Source of the DNA: Ulota crispa
Taxonomy: Eukaryota; Streptophyta; Bryopsida; Orthotrichales; Orthotrichaceae
Length of the DNA stretch: 64,000 nt
Reading direction: 5' to 3'
Assembly (NCBI GenBank): GCA_963920765.1
Contig: OY987247.1
Coordinates: forward strand, 12,558,471-12,622,470
A program made the translations under genes and the position numbers. Below, in pieces: positions 25,165 through 36,269 of this stretch. Under the pieces are notes generated by a model. The model made no database searches and was not told the origin of the DNA. It saw only the letters and a list, made by a program, of their open reading frames with translations. The first letter of the stretch is position 1, and each line of letters starts with the position of its first letter.

Positions 25165-27318
25165 CCCCTAAATGACCAAACCATGTTTTATGGCAATATA
25201 GCAATTTTGGGCAACTCACTACAAATGGAGTTTCTTTTTTTCTTTTTTTTTCACACATGATGTGCTTAATGAGGGCTTTAAGGCTTAACAATTTTCATAG
25301 CTTTTGACTACTTGGCTCAAAAGTTACTGCATAGTATGTTGTTGTTTTTGAACTCTAGGCAGCTATGGAAGCTCAAAAAAAATTCTTAAAAAATTACATT
25401 TTTTTGAATTTTTTTTTGAAGTTGATATTTTAGACTTATGTGTACATGATGAGCTTTGAATCATATGATTTCAAATAATGAGATGAAATTTATGAGAAAT
25501 TTTTGTTTGCAGGTAGGTATGGTTTAGAGAGAAATTGTGCTGAGTAGTGACATGTTCTCCAAGGTTTCCTTGGGGGACCCAGAAACCCTAAAGCCTAATC
25601 TTTTAGTTCCCACATTAACGTTAGGTGCCTTGAATTCCTTAGAATCACCCTACCACCCCATTTGCTTTAGCATAAGCAACCCAAAATTTGCATCAGATAG
25701 CCTCCTATAAGCTTCCTTGTCAAGGGCATCAGGTAAATCTTGAATAAGATTTAGGAATTTTTGCACAAGCACCTTGTTGCCAAGCGGCGGCGGAGGCTCT
25801 TGAGGCGCAGGCTTCAGCGCAGGAGGCGGAAGCTCCTTGTTGCCAGGTGGCGGTGGTAGCGGCTCCTCTTGCGTGCCTGCGCCTTTAAGCTTAGCGGGCG
25901 CACGCAATCGGGTGCGAAGGAGCAGGGGCCTCGTCATCGATTCCACAACAACAAATCTTTCCTTGATTTTTGCTCCAATATTTATACTTCAAGTACAATT
26001 ACACTCCACCTACAGTTACAGCCCATTTGCACTTGGTGTTAACCAACAGTTTTACAATAAGGTCCATAAACACTACAACCACAATACATTGCATGTCAAG
26101 AAAATATTTTAAAAGATCTCAGAATTTTTGCGCGGGCTCTTTGTTGCCAAGCGGCAGCTCCTCCTGCGTGCCTGCAGCTTTAGAGGCAATTTCCATGGGT
26201 TTACTGGAGGGTTAAGTTCTGGAGGGTATCAGAGCCGAGTCCGAAGGCTGCCGAAGGGTCTGCACCCTCTAGAGCTTTCCACCACTAACATAAACTTTGC
26301 ATCTGATATGTGACTACCTTGTCTCTTTAGTTTTTTGTAGTTTTTTTATTTGGTTATAAATTCTTCTATTCATTTATTTTTCTTTTAGTTGTACATTATG
26401 TTTCCAATGTATTTTTTTCAATTTCTAATTGAAGTTTATTTTCTCAATTCTTAATTGAGTACATTCATTGAAAATCAAATTTTATTTTATTTGAAAGAAT
26501 ACGTTGTAACAATACTATAATTAATGATGTGCTTAGGTTCAAGGCAAGGAGGAGGCAATGCCATTGAACTTGATGATGATAGTGAAGACAATGCAACACA
26601 TACGAGGAGTGAACATAACACAGCAAAGAGAAGGATAATGTTACCTTGCTCTACCAAAGCTCTACAAGATGCTCTTGTCTCAAACAGGGAGAAGCTTGTT
26701 GAAGATCTACACCAATGTTTAAATTTTTGGCAAAAGACTGCTTTGTTGTCCTCACGACATTGGAGAAAATCCGGAGGGAATTTATTCCACTTAATTTTTA
26801 ATATTTTGGAAGAAAAATAAAACCAAAGGATGTGAACCTTCAACAAGATTATAACTATTGAAATTAGCATTTTTCATTTCCATTATCAAATTCTTAACAA
26901 TTTAGTGTTTTAAATCATTCTCTACATTTTTTTACTTACAATTTTTTTCTTGTATGTTGTACATTTCTAAATGATTTGAAAAATTTAAAGTATGTGTTCA
27001 ACTTGTATTGAAGAATAAATCTAAAGAGCTGCTACAATTTTGGAAATTTCTTCATATATATGTGACCTTGTGAAGTGCAACTACTTAAATTTTTGCAAAG
27101 ACAAAAGATGGCTACTTGCCAATTCAAACTCTAATTTCTTACAATCTGCATGGTAGAAGTTTCCAAAAAAAATTCCACATCTTCTAAAAGCAATGTACTA
27201 CAAAATCTTACAATCACTTTTGTCTAAAAGTGTTTTCATTTCTGAAATTTGGTATCCGTAGTCAAATGGCAGTTTTATAGCAATTTCAATAAAAAACATT
27301 ATCAAAAACCTTTAGGAG
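25165..27318 (+). mobile_element. TTAA MITE family C relative, copy 4, with a nested insertion
   Basis: TTAA (25161-25164) precedes CCCCTAAATGACC. The right end is CCTTTAGGAG followed by TTAA (27319-27322). The part at about 25370-25530 (AAAAAATTACATTTTTTTGA, GAGATGAAATTTATGAGA) and the part from 26780 (TTTTTAATATTTTGGAAG, CAATTTAGTGTTTT) align to consecutive parts of the family C copy at 15533. The roughly 1.25 kb between them does not. The outer parts are more diverged than in copies 1-3. Confidence 0.55.
25530..26780. mobile_element. unclassified insertion inside the family C relative
   Basis: This block interrupts an otherwise collinear family C element and is much richer in GC around 25770-25940 and 26130-26290. 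The phrase TTGTTGCCA(A/G)G(C/T)GGC appears three times (about 25770, 25840, 26143), twice followed by TGCGTGCCTGC. A minus-strand frame at 25946-25650 encodes 98 residues: a proline-rich segment, then a non-repetitive tail ending LPDALDKEAYRRLSDANFGL. A plus frame at 26524-26820 (acidic, then NFWQKTALLSSRHW) is also unassigned. It may carry a captured host gene piece; no ends were defined. Confidence 0.35.
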
Positions 27319-27900
27319 TTAAAAACATTATTTGCAATGTCAAGCACCGCAAATATCATAGCATGTAGTTAACTAGAGTTGCACTACAATTGCAAACAAC
27401 TTCAACATCATTAATTATATTTGTGTTATTTTTGTTTTATAGTTGTAAATGGAAAGTATCAAACATATAATTGCATAAACAATTGCATTACAAATATAAT
27501 CAACTTCAATATCATTAATTGTAATTGGATTCTAGTTATTTTTTCTATTATAATTAATCAATGATAAACATGCAATGAAGCAAACAATTGCATTATAACT
27601 AGTAATGACTTCACAACACTTGGAGCTATTAATAAAAGATATTATTGACAAAAAAAAATCATATAAACTTTGTAAGATAACCCTATTTATTTTAAATTAG
27701 TTTTTTCATAATAATAATCATCATCAGCAAAAAAACTAATTACATCTTTTGACATTAATTGCAAAATTAGTGAAATAGTGTTGTAGATTTTGTTTATTTG
27801 AATATAAATTATAAATCAATTATAATTAGGATCTAAAATTTACATAGAAGTTTTGGCATATCAATTAATTTCAATAATGGTAGAGCAAAACATCACTAAT

Positions 27901-28134
27901 CCTTAAAAAGACAAAGCTACTATAATACATAGTATTTATGCTAATGTATAACTGGCACTTGCTACCAACAAAAAGCTTTGATATGGGATCTTGACTACCT
28001 CTTTAGAACAACATTGATCTATATTCTAACTTCTTTGTTGATCTCAAATGTAATAAAGGCGTGTGTGCACTCCAAATACAAGAAAAATACCCTATACTAT
28101 ACTAGTTGCAAAGGGTTGCTTCATCCTTTAGGGG
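27901..28134 (-). mobile_element. TTAA MITE family A, copy 2
   Basis: It begins CCTTAAAAAGAC after TAAT and ends CATCCTTTAGGGG before CTAA. The interior matches other family A copies: CATAGTATTTATGCTAATGT, CTTGCTACCAAC, TTGTTGATCTCAAATGTAAT and AATACAAGAAAAATACC. It is non-coding. The flanking TTAA has decayed on both sides. Confidence 0.7.
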
Positions 28135-28465
28135 CTAATAATATTGCTATTTAATTTTTCATATTTATCTATTGAAATTTTAGTATAATTTTCAAAAATA
28201 TTAGTTCAAAAAATTGTAATGCTAAATGAATTTTGCAATGTCAAATTGGTTTGAAAGAAATTTAAAGCACAGCAAATTTATTTTAAGAAGTAAACAAAAT
28301 CTTGTCAATTTCTTCATTTGATTACATCTTAAAATTTATTCAAATATTTCAAAATAATTAACTAATAAAATTTTTAAAAGCGACTGACATTGATTTTTGT
28401 TAATTGACTTTTCTATATTCGATACATTAATAGCTTAATTTATCTGTATAAATTTTCTAGTTTCT

Positions 28466-29396
28466 CCCCCTAAAGGGCTGAGTCATTTTTCAGTAAAAAT
28501 CACTCAAAACTACCACTTTTGGGGGTTAGTAAGAAGGTAGTTTTTTTTTATTAAAATTTGGGAAATCCAATCGTAGGATCTTGTCTTAGATTGGATTAGG
28601 TACTTGTGGTAAAAAAAATCAGGTCATTCTAGATGGAGATGAGTGAGATATTTACATCTAAAATGAAAAGAAAAGTTTTTTTTCATGCTACCCCAAAATT
28701 TTAGAAGCCTTGAACCATTCTTACATGAAAATAATTGCTCTACGCAACTTTGCGCTTTATTTTTCCCTTGTAGGAGATCAAGTTAGCTATATGTGGGAGA
28801 ATTTTCAAATCAATTGGAACTACACTACACATGGGGGAAAATAGTAAGTAAAAAGAAGTAGAGAATGAGTCAAACCACTAAATTGTTAAGAATTTAATTA
28901 TTAAAACAAAAATTGCAAATCCTAATGGTCAAAATGTTGTGATAAATAGTCTACTTCCTTTTGTTTAATTTTTTTTTCCAAAATATTGAAAATTGAGTGA
29001 AATAAAGGACTTCAAAGTTTATTTTAGAGTAGAGAATCCATAACTACCCGCAAACAAAAACTCTTCATAACTTTAATCTCATTGATTGAAATTGAATGAT
29101 TCAAAGCTTCTCACTTGTAAAAACATCTAAAGAACCAATTTCAAATTTTAATTTAAAAAAAATAAAAATTAACAAAATTTTGGGCTGCCCGAGCGGGCAG
29201 TCCTCCCCAACTTTTTGGAAATTCTTGCATAACTTCTTCAATAATTGTCGGATTGATGAAAAAATTAGATACGCACGTAGATCTTCGAATTCCCCACCTT
29301 CAATAAAAGTTTCAGAAAATCATACAAAGTAGCTTATCCAAAGGTACATGCCCAAACTCTCACCTGTCCCCCAAAGGGACAATAGTCCTTTAGGGG
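28466..29396 (-). mobile_element. TTAA MITE family C, copy 2 (about 931 bp)
   Basis: This is the least interrupted family C copy. On the minus strand it starts CCCCTAAAGGACTATTGTCC (right edge at 29396, then TTAA at 29397-29400) and ends GCCCTTTAGGGGG at 28466. The first and last 9-10 bases are inverted repeats. It aligns along its length with copy 1, including the GGGCTGCC...GGGCAG phrase near 29180-29205. The short plus-strand frame at 29096-29332 lies inside and is not supported as a gene. Confidence 0.75.
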
Positions 29397-29984
29397 TTAA
29401 CTCTTAAAAGTCCATTGTCCTCTTAGGTGGACAAACTAGATATTGAGTATGTGCTTAGAGCTAAACTACCTTGTGTGATTTTCTGAACCTTTTGTTAATG
29501 GTGGGGAATTCCAAGACCTACACAAGCATCTGATATTCTTTTTTCATTTTGACGAAAGAAGTTATGCAACATTTTTTCAAAAATGATGAAAAGAGGGCAA
29601 TTTGGGCAATGCCTCTCTTTTGGAAGTGGGTGTTGACTCCAAAGAGGGTGAGCCCTTGTGGGCACATGGTGTGGACACTTGGGCAAAGAAGAGTGGAGCA
29701 GAAAATACCCATCTTGGAGGACTCTCAAACCTCCATTCCCTTTGCCCCTCATAAAACTTGGTGCTTTTGTTATTTGAGCACTTTGAATATATGTATTTTG
29801 ATTTGTTTTTTCCAAGTTTTGGTAAGCTAGCACTAGTAGAAAACTCCTTCCAAAACAACAGAAAACCAACAGTTTCTTGTTAATTTGGGCACTTGCCCAC
29901 GCTAGTTGACTAATTTAACAGAATTCTGTAAAAAACTAAATACATTCTGTTGATTTGGACACCATTATCTAAATCAACATAAAT

Positions 29985-30460
29985 TTTGGAATCTTTCGAA
30001 GATCTTTTGGGAGTTTTTTGTGAATCTTTAAGAATCTTCAAAAATCTTTCGGAAATCATTGAGAAATTTTTCAAGATTTTTAAGGATATTTAAGAATCTT
30101 TTTGAGATTTTAGAATCTTTGAAAATCTTTTAGGAATCTTCATGAATCTTTGGAAATCTTTTGGAATCTTTTCAAGTTTTTTTGGAATCTTTGAGAATGT
30201 TTGAGAACAATTGAGAATGTTTGAGAATCTTTGAGAATCTTTAGAAATCTTTTGAGAATCTTTTTTGAAATTCAAAAATTCTTTGAAAATCTCTAAGAAT
30301 TTTCAAGAACCTTTTTGGAATCTCTGAGAATCTTTTTAAAATCTTTATGAAATTTGTTAAAGTACTTCAAAATACTTATAGAAATAGAATCTCTTAGACT
30401 GAATTAGAGTCCTTTAGGAATCTTTTTGTAAATCATCAAAATACTTTCAAAAAAACTATC
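29985..30460. repeat. degenerate minisatellite of GAATCTTTGAGA-like units
   Basis: Dozens of imperfect units of about 11-13 bp built on GAATCTTT(G/T)(G/A)(G/A)A run through the left part of the CACTA element. The clearest run is 30170-30275. The minus frame at 30275-30090 (repeats of KIPKDFQRF type) is a by-product of the array rather than a gene. Confidence 0.8.
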
Positions 30461-31197
30461 ACAATAGTGTAGGTTTGTTTTCGAAATCCTTCTAAAATCT
30501 TTTTGGACCTCATTAAATTTTTTTGAAGTTTTAAAAAATAAAAGAAGTTTTCTGAAAAAAAGAATCTTTTAGAAGTTTGAGTGTACATTGACTAGTTTTA
30601 TTTTCTTTACTTTTCACAATTTGGTAAGATTTAAACTTAGCAACCTTTAAAGTCAAGTAAAAACATGACCATAATAACAAAAAACTCAACAGTTTTTTGT
30701 TGATCTAGATACTTTTGGACACAACTTCAGTAATTCAACAAAATTTTATATAAAAATTACAACATTTTGTTGTTTTAAATACCAAAATTTCTTTACAAAC
30801 AAATATAAATGATGCTCCTCAATTCTTTGAAGAAATCATAAATGTCCCTTAAGGATTAAAAGTACCAAAAATATCTTTGTGTTACATGATAACCAAGTGT
30901 ATAATTTAATGCAAATTCTTACAAGAAACCATAGGTGTTTTTTACATTTCAAATAACACAAGGATATATTTAACATTTCAAAATAGAAGAGTTTTTTATT
31001 AATTTTCCAAAATAATATGAGTATAATTGATATTCCTACAAAAAATAAGGACTATTTTTTATGTTTCACATATTTTTGGCGTGAACTTGATATTTTGAAA
31101 GACTTCAAGGGTACTTTTAGTATTTTTCTTTTTATTACTAACCAAATGAATTAAGAAAAAAAAAACTTATAAAATATTTTTATAAGCTTTAAAAGAT

Positions 31198-31608
31198 GGG
31201 AATTGATATGTGTACCACACCCTTCCAAGTACTACACCACACCACGAGGTAAATTTTAGATTTCTACCATCAAAAAGCTAAATCTGAAAATTTTGAATTC
31301 AGATTTGGACTTAGAGACCATGGTATTGTCTAGAACCATAAAAAAAGTTGCAATTCAACAACACCCAATGAAAAAGTTTAGTTAGGGAGAAAATTGTTAA
31401 TTTTACTTTCGTTTGTAAAAAAAGATAAGCTTTTTCATTGGGTGTTGTTAAATTGCAACCTTTTTTATGGTCCTAGACAATACCATGGTCTCTAAGTCCA
31501 AATTTGAATTCAAAATTCTCAAACTCAAATTTTGATGGTAGAAATCTAAAATTTACCCCAAGGGTGTGGTACAATAGTTCAAAGGGTGTGGTTCACATAT
31601 TAATGCCC
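31198..31608. repeat. large foldback (about 180-bp inverted arms, 50-bp loop)
   Basis: The left arm (31198-31379) and right arm (31430-31608) are inverted copies: TTAGATTTCTACCATCAAAA pairs with TTTTGATGGTAGAAATCTAA, and CAACACCCAATGAAAAA pairs with TTTTTCATTGGGTGTTG. The outer tips TGTGTACCACACCCTT and AAGGGTGTGGTTCACA also pair. This looks like a foldback MITE, possibly Mutator-like, nested in the CACTA element. A-rich sequence on both sides hides any target duplication. Confidence 0.85.
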
Positions 31609-32202
31609 TTAAAAAATATCCAAAACTATTCAAAAGTCAATAGAATTTTGATTTTATAATTGCAAGGATTTAATTTCGTAACTTTTCACGACTTCATGTT
31701 ATTTGAAGCTATCAAACTATGGAGGCTATTTTAACAAAATAAGGTTCTTTTTACAAAAAAACTAGCACTAAATAATAATTATTAATGAATCCAACCTTTG
31801 CCTGCAACAATCCTTATGAGATTTGTGAATTCCAAAAAAAATTTATAAACAAAATCAAAAGGATGGAAATAAACAATTAATTTAAGAGTTCTAAACACCT
31901 TCTCTGATTTTAGCTCATAACTTTTGATAAAAAGATGGAAATCCAAAAGAAATTGTTGGAGGTGAAAGTAAAATACATTTACCAACTATTCTAAGTTGTA
32001 AGTTTTTTGAAAAAAAGTCTTGTAATGGGCGGAAATAGCCTCCAAAGTCTACTGGATGACTAAAGACATGAATATTTAATGTACAAATAGAATCAAGATA
32101 CCAATGTGTGCATGTGCATTTGCACATTCTCTAGTGGTTTTGAGAATGTGCTAAAATTGTGGAGTGTGAGAGGAGAGGTGGAGGGTTCAAACCTCGTTAC
32201 CA

Positions 32203-32352
32203 GCAGCTGCCCAAAAATTCGAGTAGCTGCCCAGAACTTGGGGCAGCTGTTCGGAACTTTGAGCAGCTGCTCGGAACTTTGAATAGCTGCCCGTAACTTC
32301 GGGCAGCTGCCAGGAAGTTTGAGTAGCTGCCCGGAAGTTCGGGCAGCTGCTC
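32203..32352. repeat. GC-rich tandem array, about 21-22 bp unit
   Basis: Seven imperfect units based on AGCTGCCCGGAACTTCGGGC lie near the right end of the CACTA element. Each unit holds internal inverted symmetry (GCCCG..CGGGC), so the array can form repeated hairpins. GC is far above the surroundings. The minus frame 32391-32197 is a shadow of the array. Confidence 0.8.
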
Positions 32353-33077
32353 GTCCCCTAAAAATTTCACATTTTTGTAAAATAAAAACAAATTCTATGA
32401 AAATAATAATTTAAAAATGAAAAGAAATAGAATTGAACAACATAAAATATGTAATAGAAATCAACAACAAATTAACAGAAATCTGTAAATAATCAACAAA
32501 AAATCAACAGAAAAGTACCCAAATCAACTTGACCAAATTCACAAAAAAATCAACAGTTTTTGGTTGAAATTTTGTTGATTTTGTGCTAAATTTTCTACTA
32601 GTGTAGGAATTGTTGGTTTTGCTATTGTGATCAATGTGATTTGGATTTTTGAATGTCACATAAAGCCTCCAATTTTGCCTAGTTTATTTGTAACATTCAA
32701 AGATTTTTTGAAGTATGTTCCACACCTTCTATCAATTTGAAAAATTTCCAACGTATATCTCATTGTGATCTTCTACAAGGAAAAAATAAACCTCAGTTTT
32801 GTGAAGAGCAATTTTTTTGCTATAAGAGCAGTCATAGGCTTCTCAAATTTTTGGGCAGCATGGAATTTTGTTATGTCGCTTCAAATGTCTATATCTCACT
32901 CCTATACATCTAGAATGAGTTGATATTTTTCCCACAAGTACTTTCCATAGTCAAGGGCAAGATTTTATGGATGGGTTTTCAAAATATGTATTTTTACCTA
33001 CCTTTCTACTCATTCCCCCAAAAGTGGTAGTTCTCAGCAATTTTCACACAAAAAGGGCTAGGGCCTTTATGAGTTAC

Positions 33078-34545
33078 TTCACCACATTACATCATATTTA
33101 TAAAGAACATTACATCATATTTATAAAGAAGATCATGTTAGTTACTAATGTAAGATCTTGCTAGTTACTAATGTTGCAAGTTTTAAAGGTAGGACAACCA
33201 ACTAAGCATTGCCTTTTTGGTTTGTAGCACAACTACCTAAGTTGATTGCCAAGGAGAAGAATGTACTTTGTACAGCTTAGCTTTTTGTCCCAATGTTTTG
33301 TAAAAAAACATTGTACCACTACAAAACTCTTGTGATTTGCTTCATTCCTAAAAAAATCAAAAGAATTGAGTGTGACGCTTGCTTTTATGGAAGGCTACCC
33401 AAAAACACTACAAATCTGTTTCGATGATCTTTGACAATTGTTGTTTTGAGATTAAGTATGGATCTATCATCAAAACAACTAGAATAATGGATGTGAGATT
33501 ATCTTAAATGTTGTACAAATAATTTATGATTCAAAAAGTCAAACACAACATTTAATATAGGTGTCTCAAACATATGTGCCAGAGGAAATATTGAGATTGT
33601 ATATTTTTCATAATTTTATTTGCAAAATTGAAATTATTGTGAATTTTGGGAGTTAAAAAGTGCTTTGGACCCATTGCCAACCTGTAAACTTGTGCAATTC
33701 CAATAACAACCAAACTACTTTACACTCATTACTTCCTACTTCACTTTAAGACATGTGGCATGACTTAAGTGGTCCCAATCTTTAAAAGGCCAAAAGTGCT
33801 CGCTTCCCAAAGCACCTATCCTTTATGAGATTGGAAATAGCGCACCTTATTGGTTGGGTGTGGGGCTTTGTTGGCTATGGGTGTTTCCACCTTGATTCCA
33901 CTACACTTAGCTTCAAAGCAACCTCACTTGCACATTTGGAAGAGCTAGAGTGCTTAAAATAGTTTTTAAAGCATTTTTCTAAAAATAGATTAAGTAATAT
34001 TCATGAGCAACATGTGGCATGTGAAAATATTAGAAGCTATTTTTTTGCATGTTACAAATATGCACTACACTCAATGTTTAGCACTCCTTACAAATGTAGA
34101 TGCACAACTATTGAATTGCATTATAAATTGTTTGCAAGAAATAGTGAAATGCTATTAATAGTTCCATAGAATTGCCTTTGTGAAGGCAATTTTATGATAT
34201 TGTTCAGCAATAGTGTTCATAAACATGGCTACTATTTATGATATTGTTCACACTGCACACTCACAACTAATGGAAACTTACATTATATATGAAGAACCTA
34301 ATTCATAGGTGTAATTTAAAGTTTGACTCCTTAAAAAAATGCCAGGTGTCCATGTGATATTTTTGCAAATACAATGTTAAATACAATTAGCATTCAATTA
34401 AAGTAATTTCATATATATTTTGAAATATAATGGAATTAGGAATGACTTTTTTTTTAAGTTGAGACAACATAGGCTCTAAAACATCTCTGGCCTAAATTTT
34501 TGAATGCCAGTAAATTGAAAATCATTGTGTACAATTGTGATCCTA
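33078..34545. other. gene-free stretch with dispersed repeat F, copy 1
   Basis: The segment at about 33690-33910 (AATTCCAATAACAACCAAAC, TGACTTAAGTGGTCCCAA, AGCACCTATCC, GTTTCCACCTTGATTCC) is matched in order at about 37105-37470, so this is a dispersed repeat of unknown class. The remainder has no supported frame. Confidence 0.45.
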
Positions 34546-34549
34546 TTAA

Positions 34550-35169
34550 CCCTTTAAGGACCGGTCAACCTGTTTGTGGTCAATTTTGGTACTTTTTAAA
34601 TGCTAGACGGAATTTTGTTATGAGTTTGGGAATGCACAAAAGGAAATGGTTGTGGGGAATATTAAGACACATTTGTTGGGCCAAGAATCAAAAGAAAATG
34701 TGTTAGCATTTGGAAATGAGACTCAAAAAAGCAACATCAGGGTGGCTGAAAATACAATAATCAATACACAAAAGATGGTCATGAACACAAAAGAAGCAGT
34801 ATTGTACGCTATGATGAGGCAAACCATGAGGACCCCATCTCCCTGTTGATTGTCATCACACCAAAAGAAATGCCACATGTCCCTCTCACAATACAAAATA
34901 CTTCATTATACAAAAATATGCTCCAAAGACGTACATCACCAATAGGCTCTACGGCTCAACATGTATGACCTCATAGATGTATTATAAAATTGCACATTGA
35001 CCTACATTTCTCCCTAAAATTCACTACCCCAACAAAATCACCATGTGCCAAGCACATTTGTACAATTAGATCTTTGAAACCCTACACCCATTTTTAGTTA
35101 TATCCATTCATAAGTTGCTACCAGAAAAAGCCTTGCCCACCCCCCAAATCAACCATAGTCCTCAAAGGG
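34550..35169. mobile_element. TTAA-flanked element candidate, 620 bp
   Basis: The left end is TTAA plus CCCTTTAAGGACC and the right end is TAGTCCTCAAAGGG plus TTAG. The terminal 12 bases are inverted repeats with one mismatch. The tip is nearly that of family A, but the interior is unrelated to families A, B or C as far as I can see. The frames 34500-34706 and 34646-34849 inside are short and unassigned. Confidence 0.55.
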
Positions 35170-35632
35170 TTAGCCAAATGTATATCTTTGGATTAGAGAA
35201 CATTTTTAGAGCTCCAACCATTTTTGAGCCTCCCACCTTACTACAAAGGTGGAGGGTGCAATAACACCAAAAGAATGACCCCAAAATTTTAAATGATGTT
35301 TAGGGGCAATTCACACTACGTTCCATGTTTCATGTCCCACGCCCCATTAAAATCATATAATTTGATTGGTTGAGAGCCTAAAGTTGACACTTTATTTCAT
35401 TCTATGTCTTAAGTCCCACTTACCATTCATGAGATTTTGCTTATGTGACAATTCTTTTTGAAAATATTGGCACCAAAAATTTGGGACTTTAGTTTAGGTT
35501 TGGATTGACCAATTTGTTCAACCCAAATCCCACAAATATGTTTTTATAAAATATTATTGACTTTATTTTATGGTCCTTTTTGCCCTTGATAACCTAACTA
35601 AATTGGAACCTTGTGTTAAGATGGAACTTTAA

Positions 35633-36269
35633 CCCCTCACTGCCCACAGACATTCCCGAGTATCTCAAAATTTGCTCTAGGATGAACAATGTTAATATTT
35701 TGATAAGTTGCAACATTTTAAAAAATCATAACTGTACAAATTCAAACTAGATATGTTAAAGATCACATAGGAAAAGAAAACATAATAGCATCACTTATGA
35801 ATTGAAAGATTATAAGATTTGATCATGTGGGTGTTACAATTGTGAAAGTGATTTGAAGTCTTTCAATCCTCTTTTCACATCTCAAATTTGAAAACAAGGA
35901 TTTCAAAAAATATATGAGTATGTAAAGTACAACATGTGTAACCTTAATCAATTTAGAACTTCTTAAAATCTACTTTACAACTTTTTAAATTAAGTTTCTA
36001 GTGTGATTGTTTCTCCAAGTTCTAATGTACTTGAGGCTCATTTCCAAGAGCTCTCAATACTAGAAAGTGAAGATTTACAATGGACACCCTTGCACAATAT
36101 CTTGTATAGACAAATCATAGTCATTCATTTTCAAAATCAGAATTTTTGTACTAAAACAAAATATCAATAAGAGTAATTTAAAAGAATAATCACTAAATTA
36201 ATCTTCAAAGAAAAGAAAATCCAAATTAAAATGCAGGGTGGACAGTTTTGTCCCTTGGGCAATGAGAAG
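35633..36269 (-). mobile_element. TTAA MITE family B, copy 3 (637 bp)
   Basis: Perfect TTAA on both sides (35629-35632, 36270-36273). The ends are CCCCTCACTGCCC and GGGCAATGAGAAG. On the minus strand, ATTCTGATTTTGAAAATGAA and ACAAGATATTGTGCAAGGGT match family B copies 1 and 2. It is more diverged than those two but keeps full length. It is non-coding. Confidence 0.75.

Larger units (their letters stand above)
29831..32603. mobile_element. non-autonomous CACTA (CMC/En-Spm) element, 2.77 kb
   Basis: Perfect 13-bp terminal inverted repeats CACTAGTAGAAAA are flanked by a perfect 3-bp target duplication TAG (29828-29830 and 32604-32606), both hallmarks of CACTA elements. Subterminal repeats around AACAGTTT(T/C)TTGTT occur at both ends (29865-29885, 30690-30715, 32540-32580), as expected of transposase-binding regions. 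No transposase frame is present. The interior contains a 12-bp-like minisatellite, a large foldback and a roughly 22-bp GC-rich tandem array, listed separately. It interrupts a family C MITE and is therefore younger than it. Confidence 0.9.
29401..33073 (+). mobile_element. TTAA MITE family C, copy 3, split by a CACTA element
   Basis: It starts CTCTTAAAAGTCCATTGTCC directly after the TTAA at 29397-29400 that also bounds copy 2, and so stands head to head with it. The left part (29401-29830) and the right part (32607-33073, ending GGGCTAGGGCCTTTATGAG then TTAC) are family C sequence. Between them sits the CACTA element. The left part also carries a 29600-29830 segment not shared with copy 1. 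It is non-coding. Confidence 0.7.

Noticed and set aside
26215-26240. GGTATCAGAGCC phrase resembling an LTR-element primer-binding site
   Set aside because: No long terminal repeat, polypurine tract or related protein was found nearby. A 12-base phrase alone is weak, so no LTR element is claimed.
29495-29869. Overlapping frames of 64-124 residues on both strands
   Set aside because: They span the junction between a MITE and the CACTA element and show no domain. Both frames end inside transposon tips.
30090-30275. 61-residue minus frame with KIPKDFQRF-like repeats
   Set aside because: It is a direct translation of the GAATCTTT minisatellite and lacks any independent support.
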